The notes under the pieces: model-generated
Databases searched by the model: none
Told to the model about the DNA's origin: nothing
Seen by the model: only the letters and a program-made list of their open reading frames with translations
Translations under genes and position numbers: made by a program
In this document: piece after piece, positions 9,375 to 18,138 of the stretch
Layout: every line of letters starts with the position of its first letter
How positions within the stretch are numbered: position 1 is the stretch's first letter
DNA from: an uncultured Clostridia bacterium
GTDB taxonomy: Bacteria; Bacillota; Clostridia; Saccharofermentanales; Saccharofermentanaceae
Length of the DNA stretch: 55,568 nucleotides
Direction of reading: 5' to 3'
Assembly (NCBI GenBank): GCA_946403085.1
Contig: CAMIYM010000016.1
Location: 1-55,568 of the forward strand

Positions 9375-9892
9375 GAAAAAGATTATTCACGTTGATTACG
9401 GCTGTTCTTTTTTCCTTTGTACTATTCTGCGGATGTTCAAAGGAAGATAAGAGCAGCCTGAATAAATATCTCGGAGATTATTCTTACAGCGGTTCTGCTG
9501 TCTGTATGGTCTATGAACCCATGGAAGGTGAGACCGACGACAACGGAAATCCTTTGTACGGAGTCCAGTACCGTGAGATCACGGATTATGATGGACTGGT
9601 AGCATCCGGCAACACGCTCTTGATCTATTTCTACAGCTCGATGGATAACAGAAGTGCTCAAGTAACAGCCGCAATGGAAGATCTCTCAGTAGCGTATAAG
9701 GACAAGATGAGTATCATCATGCTCGATGCAATGGTGTACCGTGACCTTATGGGAAAGTATGAGATAGAAGCAGTACCTGAGTTCGTTCTTATCAAGCCCG
9801 GACAGGCAGATAAAAAGTTTGACTGTTCGAAAAGTGATTATTGGACCATTAACGATGTGGTATTATGGCTTGCAGAAAATGGTATTTCATAA
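9371..9892 (+). CDS. Thioredoxin-like lipoprotein without the redox CxxC
   Basis: The predicted product (173 residues, GTG start overlapping the mrp stop by 4 bases) opens with a lipoprotein-type signal peptide ending in FCGCSK, with the second cysteine as the likely lipidation site. From about residue 70 the pattern fits a thioredoxin fold: a TLLIYFYSS strand, a helix, IIMLDAM, then a cis-proline strand AVPEFVLIKPG. The usual WCxxC site is replaced by YSSMDNRSA, so it cannot be a dithiol oxidoreductase. It is probably a membrane-anchored binding or chaperone-like protein. The assignment rests on fold pattern only. Confidence 0.7.
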   Translation: MRKRLFTLITAVLFSFVLFCGCSKEDKSSLNKYLGDYSYSGSAVCMVYEPMEGETDDNGNPLYGVQYREITDYDGLVASGNTLLIYFYSSMDNRSAQVTAAMEDLSVAYKDKMSIIMLDAMVYRDLMGKYEIEAVPEFVLIKPGQADKKFDCSKSDYWTINDVVLWLAENGIS

Positions 9893-9904
9893 AGGTGGAT
9901 CAAC

Positions 9905-10399
9905 ATGGGTAATTTAGTATCTGTATGCACTATCGGACAGGACAGCCACAGATTCGGTGAGCCGGCAGGCGATACAACGATTAGGCTCGGCGGCATCGAT
10001 ATTCCTTTCGACAGACCGATCGAAGCGAACAGTGACGGCGATGTGGTCTTTCATGCGATAACAAATGCAGTTTCCGGTTTTATGGGAATAAATATCCTGG
10101 GCGGAGAAGCAGATAAGATATGCCTCGAAAAAGGAATAAAGGACAGCGCTGTATATCTTGAAAAAGCGCTTGAATATCTTAAGGACGGAAAGACCATTCA
10201 CTGTTCAATTACCATTGAATGTCTGCGCCCCAAGCTTATGCCTCATATCCCTAAAATGAAGGAATCTGTAGGAAAGATCTTAGGTATTCCCGCATCTTCT
10301 GTTGGCATCACCGCAACGACAGGTGAAGGCCTGACAGGATTCGGAAGAGGCGAGGGAATACAGGTATTCTGTATCCTGACATTTACGAAAGAGATCTGA
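9905..10399 (+). CDS. ispF: 2-C-methyl-D-erythritol 2,4-cyclodiphosphate synthase, divergent form
   Basis: The 164-residue protein fits IspF, the fifth enzyme of the MEP isoprenoid route. The metal ligands of the DxH motif (IGQDSHRF) and the later histidine (NSDGDVVFHAI) are in place, and the C-terminal TTGEGLTGFGRGEGI corresponds to the cytidine-binding block. The usual GDIGxxFPDTDP segment is replaced by NILGGEADKICLEKGIKDS, so this belongs to a divergent branch of the family. It follows the lipoprotein gene by 12 bases with AAAGGTGG upstream. It ends 4 bases from the convergent ispD, so two successive-pathway enzymes are tail to tail. Confidence 0.86.
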   Translation: MGNLVSVCTIGQDSHRFGEPAGDTTIRLGGIDIPFDRPIEANSDGDVVFHAITNAVSGFMGINILGGEADKICLEKGIKDSAVYLEKALEYLKDGKTIHCSITIECLRPKLMPHIPKMKESVGKILGIPASSVGITATTGEGLTGFGRGEGIQVFCILTFTKEI

Positions 10400-10403
10400 C
10401 AGT

Positions 10404-11153
10404 TCAGTCGTGGAAAGGTTCGCTTTCCCCTCTTGATCTTACTATCTCTGAGGCTATAGCAATATCCTCAGGTGTTGTAATCTTAAGGTTAGAATAAAGT
10501 CCCTTTGTAAGAATTACTTCGAGGCCGAGAAGCTCTGCAAGTGCAGTGTCGTCTGTTGCAGTTATGCCTTCATTAATGGCCTTGTCATAGCACTTTCTGA
10601 TCCCGCCATAACGGAAACCCTGCGGTGTAAGTATCTCGTAGAATCCTGATCTATCAGGAGTGGAGATGACTTTTACTTCTCCTGAAGGAAGTACCTCGAC
10701 CTGTTTTAATGTGTTCTTAACAGGTACAGCCGAAGCGCATACTTCGTGAACCATAAGTCCGTCGATGCATGCTGTGATCTCTTCTTCAGTAATAAGGCAG
10801 CGTGCACCGTCGTGAACAAGAACGAAGTCATCTTCTGCTGCATCAGTGATCAGGCCGATGCCTTTGGATACCGATTCGGTCCTGGTGGCACCGCCAAGAG
10901 TGAATGATATGTTGATATCGGAAAAATACTCCGAGCACATCGCTTTAAGTGTATCGATGAGATCGTTTGTCGTGACAAGAATGATCCTGTAATCAAGACC
11001 CGAATATCTTTTCCTGCACACTTCTGCGATAGCGCCAAGTGTCCTTAAGATAACAGGGCTTCCTTCCACATTCCTCATAAGCTTGGGAAGGCCTGCTCCC
11101 ATTCTTGTTCCGCTTCCTGCGGCAGGTATAAGAAAATAACATTTGCGTTCCAT
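10404..11153 (-). CDS. ispD: 2-C-methyl-D-erythritol 4-phosphate cytidylyltransferase
   Basis: The 249-residue protein shows the cytidylyltransferase nucleotide-binding motif PAAGSGTRMGAGLPK near the N-terminus, and later VLVHDGARCLIT and TPQGFR, all diagnostic of IspD. It transfers CMP to methylerythritol phosphate in the MEP isoprenoid pathway. CGGAGG stands 7 bases before the ATG. The gene starts 14 bases after the radA stop on the same strand, so the two are probably co-transcribed. It converges on ispF with a 4-base gap. Length and motifs are normal. Confidence 0.95.
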   Translation of the reverse strand: MERKCYFLIPAAGSGTRMGAGLPKLMRNVEGSPVILRTLGAIAEVCRKRYSGLDYRIILVTTNDLIDTLKAMCSEYFSDINISFTLGGATRTESVSKGIGLITDAAEDDFVLVHDGARCLITEEEITACIDGLMVHEVCASAVPVKNTLKQVEVLPSGEVKVISTPDRSGFYEILTPQGFRYGGIRKCYDKAINEGITATDDTALAELLGLEVILTKGLYSNLKITTPEDIAIASEIVRSRGESEPFHD

Positions 11154-11167
11154 ATGAATACCTCCGG

Positions 11168-12586
11168 TTATGAGAAGAGAATGTCGACTGCTTCCTTAAG
11201 GTTATCTGCATAGATGAATTCAGGAAGTCCGCTGCTGCCAAATGCATCACGGGAGATGCCGGAAAGCTCCTTCTCCAAAGCTTCCTTTGAACTTCCGGGA
11301 AGAACTACCGTAGTGATTCCGAGCTTGGCTGCTGTTGTGCATCTTTTAACGATCCTGCTGACAGGTCTGATCTCACCTGACAGACCGACTTCGCCCAGGA
11401 TTAAAGTATTAGGTCTGACACTGACTCCTCTTGCTGAGGATACAGCGGCAATGCATACGGCAAGGTCAGTAGCCGGATCGCTTACCTTAAGACCTCCGAT
11501 AACGTTGATAAAACAGTCCATTGAAGTAAGGCCGAGCGATAACAGCTTCTCGCATACAGCAAGCAGCATGAGGACGCGTCCGCGCTCCGGACCTGATGTC
11601 ATTCTCTGCGGATTGGCATAGACTGTCTGAGTGCATAAAGCCTGTACTTCGATGGTCAGGGCATCATTGCCTTCGAGTGTGGAAGTAAGGACTGATCCTG
11701 GACTGTTAAGAGGTCTTCCTGCTACGAGGAGAGCTTTGGAACTGTCGACAGGAATAAGACCTGATTCGCCCATCTCGAAGAAGCAGATCTCGTTGGATCT
11801 TCCGAATCTGTTCTTGGCGGAACGGATGATCCTGTATCCACCGGTATTGTCACCTTCAAAACTTAAGACCGTATCGACCATGTGTTCGATCGTCTTAGGT
11901 CCTGCTATGGAACCGTCCTTGGCTATATGGCCAACCATGATGATCGTGATGTTATTTGTCTTGGCAATGCGGATAAGTCCTGCGGCGACTTCACGTATCT
12001 GGGCAACTCCGCCGGGTGTTCCCGCAACCTGTTCGGAATAAAGGGTCTGGATTGAGTCGATTATCGCAAGGCAGGGCTTATGTGTCTTAAGCTGTTCTGC
12101 TATGGCTTCGAATCTTGTCTCGCCGCAGATAAGGATATTCCTGCTGATCTTAAGCCTTGAAGCGCGCATACCGATCTGGGCAGGTGATTCCTCGCCTGAG
12201 ATATAAAGGACTTCGCCGTCAGCTTTATATGAATCGGCAAGCTGCATGAGTATCGTAGATTTACCTATGCCGGGTTCACCGGCTACGAGTGTGACGGAAC
12301 CTTCGGTGATGCCGCCTCCGAAGAGCTGGTCAAGGCTTTCCATGCCGGTCGAGTGCCTCTTATAGTTCTCCTTGCCGGCATCCTTAAGTCTTACCGTAAC
12401 TGCAGAATCTGTCCATGAATACTGGTTGGCGGTAAATGCGGGAGCATCCGTCTTAGCCTTAGCAGGTGCCTTCTCAGCCGGTGCTTCAACAAATGTGTTG
12501 AACATGCCGCAGCCGGGACACTTGCCCATCCATCCCGATGTCTCATATCCGCATTCCTTGCAGAAAAATGTAGTCTTCTTAGCCAT
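11168..12586 (-). CDS. radA: DNA repair protein RadA (Sms)
   Basis: The 472-residue protein has the N-terminal C4 zinc finger (cysteines 9, 12, 23, 26), a RecA-like ATPase with Walker A GEPGIGKST, and the RadA-specific KNRFG motif. The Lon-like C-terminal domain ends in PGSSKEALEKEL. RadA processes recombination intermediates and acts as a branch-migration helicase. A longer frame opens at 12652, but the ATG at 12586 gives the conserved MAKKTTFFCKECG start. The Shine-Dalgarno (GGACGG) is weak. ispD follows 14 bases downstream. Confidence 0.95.
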   Translation of the reverse strand: MAKKTTFFCKECGYETSGWMGKCPGCGMFNTFVEAPAEKAPAKAKTDAPAFTANQYSWTDSAVTVRLKDAGKENYKRHSTGMESLDQLFGGGITEGSVTLVAGEPGIGKSTILMQLADSYKADGEVLYISGEESPAQIGMRASRLKISRNILICGETRFEAIAEQLKTHKPCLAIIDSIQTLYSEQVAGTPGGVAQIREVAAGLIRIAKTNNITIIMVGHIAKDGSIAGPKTIEHMVDTVLSFEGDNTGGYRIIRSAKNRFGRSNEICFFEMGESGLIPVDSSKALLVAGRPLNSPGSVLTSTLEGNDALTIEVQALCTQTVYANPQRMTSGPERGRVLMLLAVCEKLLSLGLTSMDCFINVIGGLKVSDPATDLAVCIAAVSSARGVSVRPNTLILGEVGLSGEIRPVSRIVKRCTTAAKLGITTVVLPGSSKEALEKELSGISRDAFGSSGLPEFIYADNLKEAVDILFS

Positions 12587-12650
12587 ATCGATTATCCGTC
12601 CGTTTATTATTAACTGAATTATAACAAAGGTGCGCTTCGAATAATGGGAC

Positions 12651-12686
12651 AAAAAACGTCAGCTTCCAAGTCACTGAAAGCTGACG
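12651..12686 (-). terminator. Intrinsic terminator of dapL
   Basis: On the minus strand a perfect 9-bp stem CGTCAGCTT/AAGCTGACG (12678-12686 with 12657-12665) is followed directly by six T residues (12651-12656). Confidence 0.85.
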
Positions 12687-12720
12687 CTTGTGTTTGCTTT
12701 AATCTGTAATTGTCTCTGAA

Positions 12721-13905
12721 TTATAAGGTCTTGAAATATTCACAGGCTTTCAGGGTATTCTCATAAGAACCGAAAGCTGTGAGGCGGAAATATCCGCTGC
12801 CGTTTGCACCGAATCCTTCACCGGGAGTTCCGACGATTCCGAAACGGTTCAGGATCGAATCGAAGAAGTCCCATCCGCCCATGTTGTCAGGACACTTAAG
12901 CCAGATGTAAGGTGAGTTTACGCCGCCTGTAAAATAGATGCCCTTATCAGTAAATACCTCAGCAAGAGCGGCTGCATTTCTTTTGTAATAAGCAATATTT
13001 GCCATGCAGTCTTCAAGTCCCTTGCCGGAAAGTGAAGCAGCTGCGCCCATCTGTGTGACATAGGATACGCCGTTGAACTTGGTTGCCTGACGTCTTGACC
13101 AGAACTTGGAAAGCTTTACACCGCCTGCTTCCAACGTGTCAGGTACTACAGTCCAACCGCATCTTACGCCGGTGAATCCTGCAAACTTGGAGAATGAAGA
13201 TACCTCGACAGCGCAGTTCTCAGCACCGGGGATCTCATAGATCGTGTGGGGTTTGTCTTCGGTGATGAAAGCTTCGTATGCTGCATCGAAAATAATGAGC
13301 GAGCCTGTCTTAAGTGCGAAGTTTACCCATGCCGTAAGGCCTTCGTAGCTGTATACCGCACCTGTGGGGTTGTTAGGTGAGCAGATATAGATTACGGAAG
13401 GTTCGATATCTGTGTCAGCCGGAGGAGCAGGAAGGAAGCCGTTATCACTGGTTCCTGCAACGAAAGATATCTTGCGGCCGTTCATGAGGTTGGAATCGAC
13501 ATATACAGGGTATACGGGATCGGGGATTATGACCGGATTATCTCCGAGGATATCAGGGAGATTGCCCAGGTCGCTCTTGGCACCATCCGATACATAGACC
13601 GTACCGGCAGTTACTGAAGGCGCACCGATAGACTTATAGTGATCAGCTATAGCGTTCCGGAGGAAATCGTAACCGTATTCGGGCGGGTAGCCGTGAAATG
13701 TTTCTTTGCTGCTCATCTGCTTTACTGCGGATTCCATGGCGGAAGTGATGGAGGCGGGAAGGGGGAGCGTGACATCTCCTATGCCCATCCTGATGATCTC
13801 CCTGTCAGGGTTTTCTGCCTGGAACTTCTTTACACGCTTTGCGATGTCAGAAAAGAGATATGTTTCTTTTACGTCAAGAAAATGGTTGTTGAGCTTGATA
13901 TCCAT
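12721..13905 (-). CDS. dapL: LL-diaminopimelate aminotransferase
   Basis: The 394-residue class I/II PLP-dependent aminotransferase carries the DapL-type N-terminus (YLFSDIAKRV, MGIGDVTLPLP), the SDGAKSD motif, SPNNPTGAVY, and the PLP lysine in SSFSKFAGFTG around residue 240. DapL converts tetrahydrodipicolinate and glutamate directly to LL-diaminopimelate, bypassing succinylated or acetylated intermediates. Its product is the substrate of DapF, encoded at the start of this window. The ATG is preceded by AGAGGC. A clear terminator follows the stop. Confidence 0.95.
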   Translation of the reverse strand: MDIKLNNHFLDVKETYLFSDIAKRVKKFQAENPDREIIRMGIGDVTLPLPASITSAMESAVKQMSSKETFHGYPPEYGYDFLRNAIADHYKSIGAPSVTAGTVYVSDGAKSDLGNLPDILGDNPVIIPDPVYPVYVDSNLMNGRKISFVAGTSDNGFLPAPPADTDIEPSVIYICSPNNPTGAVYSYEGLTAWVNFALKTGSLIIFDAAYEAFITEDKPHTIYEIPGAENCAVEVSSFSKFAGFTGVRCGWTVVPDTLEAGGVKLSKFWSRRQATKFNGVSYVTQMGAAASLSGKGLEDCMANIAYYKRNAAALAEVFTDKGIYFTGGVNSPYIWLKCPDNMGGWDFFDSILNRFGIVGTPGEGFGANGSGYFRLTAFGSYENTLKACEYFKTL

Positions 13906-14025
13906 ATGGCTGCCTCTTTATAAATTTTGGGAACATTTTACCACCGCAGAAAAAAACAGTAACCGAAAAAGTTTTCGTACATTTGCACAAATGAATGTCT
14001 GAAAACCTAAAGGCTGTGTAAAAAG

Positions 14026-14054
14026 TTTTTGAGATGCCTTGAAGAGTGTATAAT
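14026..14054 (+). promoter_or_regulatory. Possible promoter for the adenylate-forming-enzyme gene
   Basis: A consensus TATAAT lies at 14049-14054, 54 bases before the TTG start. The -35 region is only a T-rich TTTTTGAGA stretch, so the call rests mainly on the -10 box. Confidence 0.4.
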
Positions 14055-14107
14055 AACGGGATATTAGGAATCTATAAGCGTAATTCACAGTCTGACGGAG
14101 AATAGAA

Positions 14108-15889
14108 TTGGAAAGCCAGTGGAGTGTCTTTTATCCTGAGAAATATGCGAATCCTGTTATTGATACGGATGAGACACTTTTCATGCGTATAAAAAGGGTC
14201 TGCACCAAGTATCCTGACAGGATTGCTGTCGAATATGGAGCGAGGAAGATCCTCTTCTCGACGCTTTTCGATATGATCAATGAGACTGCCCTGGCCTGGA
14301 AAGCTCTCGGGGTAAAAAAAGGCGATAAAGTAATACTCATGATGGGCCACAATCCTATGAATGTCGTGAGTGTCTATGCCCTGGACAAGCTCGGCGCGGC
14401 AGCGGTCCTTGCGGTTCCGAATCTTGCTACAGAACAGTTCGAACAGTTTGCCCAAACGGAAGGTGCGGAATACTGCGTTATGAGCTGTAACCAGTATCTG
14501 AATTACGAACCAGTATTGAAGAATACACCGGTAAAGACTGTTATCATTGGTAAGTACAAGTTCATGATCTCCGGAAAAGACAAATTTGCTTTTAATTTCT
14601 ACCCTCTTTCCGGCTACGATAAACCCAAGCCTAAGAATGTTCCTGAAGGCATCAGGCTCATGTACTGGAAGGACGTAATGGAGCTCCCGAGGGAGGAGAC
14701 TTCCAGGGCAGATGACATATACGACAGGGACAGTCAAAGAACTGCGCTGTATCTGTTCCCGAGCGAGGTCTCATCAGGCAAAAAGTGTGTCAAGTTCAAC
14801 GGAAAGAGCATTAACCTTTCCGCCAACCTTACCGAGATGGTCTTTAAAGCAAATGAAGACCTTACGGGAAAGCCAGCAAGAATGCTTTGTCTTAATGAGA
14901 ACTGTTTTGCATTCGGATTCGTGGCGGGAATACATAATGTTCTTTCAAGCGGACAGACTGTCCTTCTTTTTACCTGGTTCGATCCTGACAGGATGTTTTT
15001 TGCCATCAGGACATATAAGCCGGATGTTCTTATCGGATTTAACAGCACGGTCGCTGCGATCAATAAGATCGGAGGACCTTCTGACATCCTGAAAAGTGTG
15101 GACAGGATCATTGTCGGAGGAGGACTTCTTACGAGCAGCCAGAAGGCGATGCTCTTCGATATTGCACAGACATCAGGAAGAAAGCTTTCAGTATGTTCGA
15201 TCACATTAAGCGACGAGCTTCTGACATATGCATATGGTCCCTCTGATCTTCAGAGCGACAGACTTATCGGCTTTCCGCTTCCGGGAGTCCTCATGAGGAT
15301 AGCTGACGGCGAGACAGGTCTTGATGTCCCTGAAGGCAGTGAAGGCGTGATCGCCGTATGTTCCCCGATAGCAGCCGGTGTAGGTCCTGATGAGGAAAGG
15401 ACGGATAAGGAAAACTACAAGAAACTTCCTGATGGAAGAATATGGTATTTTACCGGCAATATCGGCAAGCAGGACGGCAATAAGATGTTCTATCTTGTGG
15501 CCAATAAATCAAGGGAAGCAAGGATCAACAGTTATCCCGTATATCCCGAAAAAGTCGACGAGGCGGTTCAGATGACACAGGGCGTTGTTGAAGCCTGCTC
15601 TGTCGTTATCGAGAGACCGGAAGGTCCTGTCCTGGTATCGGCCGTGGTGCCGGAAGAAGAGTACTTCTACGATAATTCCATGATGGAGGATTTAAGAGAC
15701 CGCATTAAGAACGAATGCGAGCTGACACTTCATGAAGCCATGAGGCCTTCTGAGGTTTCCTTCTTCGTCTCTTTGCCCAGAGATTCCAAAGGCGGGATCG
15801 ACTTCGAAGCTGTAAGGGAAAGGATAGAAATGATCAGAAATGACGATATCTCAGATGACAGCCTGACGGATACCGGCGTTACAGAATAA
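14108..15889 (+). CDS. Degenerate adenylate-forming (ANL superfamily, acyl-CoA synthetase-like) protein
   Basis: The 593-residue protein has the overall layout of acyl-CoA synthetases: an N-terminal AMP-binding region (LGVKKGDKVILMMGHNP around residue 70) through a C-terminal cap. The core motifs are altered. The phosphate-binding loop, normally TSGTTGxPK, reads FPSEVSSGKKCVKF. The TGD motif is TGN, and the terminal catalytic SGKxxR region reads SKGGIDF, which appears to lack the acyl-adenylating lysine. It is either a highly diverged enzyme or a pseudoenzyme. The start is TTG with CGGAGA 7 bases upstream; no better ATG matches the family start. It stands alone, divergent from dapL. Confidence 0.72.
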   Translation: MESQWSVFYPEKYANPVIDTDETLFMRIKRVCTKYPDRIAVEYGARKILFSTLFDMINETALAWKALGVKKGDKVILMMGHNPMNVVSVYALDKLGAAAVLAVPNLATEQFEQFAQTEGAEYCVMSCNQYLNYEPVLKNTPVKTVIIGKYKFMISGKDKFAFNFYPLSGYDKPKPKNVPEGIRLMYWKDVMELPREETSRADDIYDRDSQRTALYLFPSEVSSGKKCVKFNGKSINLSANLTEMVFKANEDLTGKPARMLCLNENCFAFGFVAGIHNVLSSGQTVLLFTWFDPDRMFFAIRTYKPDVLIGFNSTVAAINKIGGPSDILKSVDRIIVGGGLLTSSQKAMLFDIAQTSGRKLSVCSITLSDELLTYAYGPSDLQSDRLIGFPLPGVLMRIADGETGLDVPEGSEGVIAVCSPIAAGVGPDEERTDKENYKKLPDGRIWYFTGNIGKQDGNKMFYLVANKSREARINSYPVYPEKVDEAVQMTQGVVEACSVVIERPEGPVLVSAVVPEEEYFYDNSMMEDLRDRIKNECELTLHEAMRPSEVSFFVSLPRDSKGGIDFEAVRERIEMIRNDDISDDSLTDTGVTE

Positions 15890-15973
15890 GCAATAAAAAT
15901 ATTTTCGTGATATTATTCATTAAGTCATAAGGGATGACGATAGATTTGGATAAGGATAAAGGAGTTGAATTAA

Positions 15974-17947
15974 ATGAAAAAACTTTCAATCAAAACTATC
16001 GCTCTTATCTGTTGTTCGGCAATAATCCTGTCTCTTGCAGGATGTTCCGGAACTAACAACAGAAGCAGCGGAAGGAAAAAAGCAGGCAACAGCAAGCCTG
16101 AGGGTACTACAGAGACCGATCAGACATATTCGAGCACTGTGGATTCCTCAGATCCGACAGGATCAAATCCCGGCTCAGGAAACTACATTCCCACATCAGA
16201 TAAGCTTACATATCCTGATCACGTGGCAACATACGATGAAGTACATCCAAAGCATGCGCCTGGTTCTTTGAGCGGCCCTGATGCTATCAAGGAGCTTTCT
16301 GCCGTTGAGACAGAGATCCTGCAGCATGAGATCAACTGCTATGCTGATGCGGATATCCTTTTCGAGAATCCCCAGAAGTATGGACTGAATATTACTGATG
16401 TCTCTTGGGGTGAATTCACCACGGATGAGGATTATGCCAAGGAAAAGGAATTCTATTCACAGCGTCTGCAGAGACTTCTGAACATCAATTACGAGTCACT
16501 TACAGGTGATGACAGGATCTGCTATGACAAGCTTGTCTATGACATCGAAGAGAGCATCTACGGCTATTCTTATACATCTTTCGAGTATTACTCGATGATC
16601 TTCAATTATCTTGTAGGACCTCAGTCTGAGATCCTATTTATCCTTGACGTTTTCTCATTTGACAGCGTTAAGGATGCTGAGAATTATATCCTTCTCGTAA
16701 AGGATCTCGACAGATACTATGACAAGATGTGTGAATTCGAGGAGAAGAGAGCAGCATACGGATTCGCTTCTTCCGATAACAGCTATGAAGAGGCGGCAAA
16801 GTCTTTCGACAATCTCGTTAAGCAGAAGGATGACTGCTTCCTCTACGCTTCATTCGAGGAAAGACTGGACAGGATCCCCGGATTGTCTTCTGCGGATAAG
16901 ACAAGACTTATCCAGGAACACGAAAAGGCTATGAAGGAAGTTGCTTTCCCTGAGTTTGAAGAGTGCGCTGCACGCATGAGAAAGCTTAAGGGCTCCGGCG
17001 GTGTTGATGCAGGTCTTTCAGCTTATAAGGGCGGAGATGCTTACTTTGCAGCTCTTACAAGACAGATCACAAACAACGGTGCGACCGTTCAGGAAAGCGT
17101 TTCTGCTCTTGAGGCAAGGATCAAGAAGGTCTACACCGATTACACCACGATCGCTACTTCAGGAATGGACTGGTATCAGGAATATACAAGTCACGCATAT
17201 TCTAAGGGCGACATCAATAAGAACCTCGACTTCTTAAGAGGGCAGATAAAGGCAGATTTCCCTTCTGTCCCTGCACATGAATACTACATGATGGACGTTC
17301 CAAAGGTATTTGAGGAGAACTTCTCTCCTGCGGCATATCTCGGATATCATCTCGACAACTTCAATGCCAACCTCCTGATCATCAATCACAAGAGTGCTGA
17401 TACAGATAAGGACTTCGGTGTTACAGTAGCGCACGAAGCATACCCCGGACACATGTTCCAGTCGCTTTATACACGTTCACACACATCACATCCTTATATG
17501 TTCTTGTCAGCATCCACAGGATATCTTGAGGGTTGGGCTACATATGTCGAGAATTACTCGATGAAGTATTTCACAGGCAAGGGTGTAACGGATGCAATGA
17601 AGCTCGTTCAGTGTGAATCAGTCCTCTCACTCCTTCTCAGCACAAGAGTCGATTACGGTATCCACGTCGAGAACTGGTCACTCAAGCAGTGTGTTGATTA
17701 TCTCAACAGCTTCGGATTCTCTGCCACAGAGGCTTCTTTCGGCAAGTTCTATACACTTCTCGTTACTGACCCCGGATACTATGCCAAGTACGGTATGGGC
17801 TATCTCTGGACACAGCAGACGATGGAGGATATGCGCGCCAAGTACACGAACAAGTCTGACAAAGACATTCATACGGCGTACCTTGAATCCATGACCGGAC
17901 CTTTCAATCAGATCAGGGATAACATGGACAAGAAGCTGTCTGCATAA
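15974..17947 (+). CDS. DUF885-family lipoprotein, predicted zinc peptidase-like
   Basis: The 657-residue protein has a lipoprotein signal peptide with lipobox LAGC (Cys 23) and a Ser/Thr/Gly/Asn-rich linker to about residue 75. The DUF885 domain follows. Its hallmark HEAYPGH lies at residues 487-493 and GWATYVE about 45 residues later, resembling the HExxH-plus-Glu arrangement of gluzincin metallopeptidases. It would act on the outer face of the membrane; the substrate is unknown. AAGGAG precedes the ATG by 8 bases. A strong terminator follows. Confidence 0.88.
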   Translation: MKKLSIKTIALICCSAIILSLAGCSGTNNRSSGRKKAGNSKPEGTTETDQTYSSTVDSSDPTGSNPGSGNYIPTSDKLTYPDHVATYDEVHPKHAPGSLSGPDAIKELSAVETEILQHEINCYADADILFENPQKYGLNITDVSWGEFTTDEDYAKEKEFYSQRLQRLLNINYESLTGDDRICYDKLVYDIEESIYGYSYTSFEYYSMIFNYLVGPQSEILFILDVFSFDSVKDAENYILLVKDLDRYYDKMCEFEEKRAAYGFASSDNSYEEAAKSFDNLVKQKDDCFLYASFEERLDRIPGLSSADKTRLIQEHEKAMKEVAFPEFEECAARMRKLKGSGGVDAGLSAYKGGDAYFAALTRQITNNGATVQESVSALEARIKKVYTDYTTIATSGMDWYQEYTSHAYSKGDINKNLDFLRGQIKADFPSVPAHEYYMMDVPKVFEENFSPAAYLGYHLDNFNANLLIINHKSADTDKDFGVTVAHEAYPGHMFQSLYTRSHTSHPYMFLSASTGYLEGWATYVENYSMKYFTGKGVTDAMKLVQCESVLSLLLSTRVDYGIHVENWSLKQCVDYLNSFGFSATEASFGKFYTLLVTDPGYYAKYGMGYLWTQQTMEDMRAKYTNKSDKDIHTAYLESMTGPFNQIRDNMDKKLSA

Positions 17948-17984
17948 CAGGACATCCTGTTTGCCACAAAAAAACACCAAAACA

Positions 17985-18030
17985 GCCCCGCGGGTCTTTT
18001 GCATAAAGATGCAGTCCGCGGGGCATTTTT
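17985..18030 (+). terminator. Intrinsic terminator after the DUF885 gene
   Basis: A perfect 9-bp GC-rich stem GCCCCGCGG (17985-17993) pairs with CCGCGGGGC (18016-18024), followed by ATTTTTATT. The 22-base loop contains a smaller inner pairing (TGCAT/ATGCA). Confidence 0.88.
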
Positions 18031-18081
18031 ATTGGCTTTCAGGGCTTACATTACCATTAAATTAATTTTTATATAAAATGA

Positions 18082-18108
18082 TTGAGAAAATAATCGTTGT
18101 GTTATAAT
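18082..18108 (+). promoter_or_regulatory. Extended -10 promoter for the PP2C/LysM-like gene
   Basis: TATAAT at 18103-18108 is preceded by TGT, giving the TGnTATAAT extended -10 motif. A TTGAGA at 18082-18087 lies 15 bases upstream as a short-spaced -35. The ATG is 31 bases downstream. Confidence 0.6.
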
Positions 18109-18138
18109 TAACCTGAATATTTATACGGAGGACGGCTC

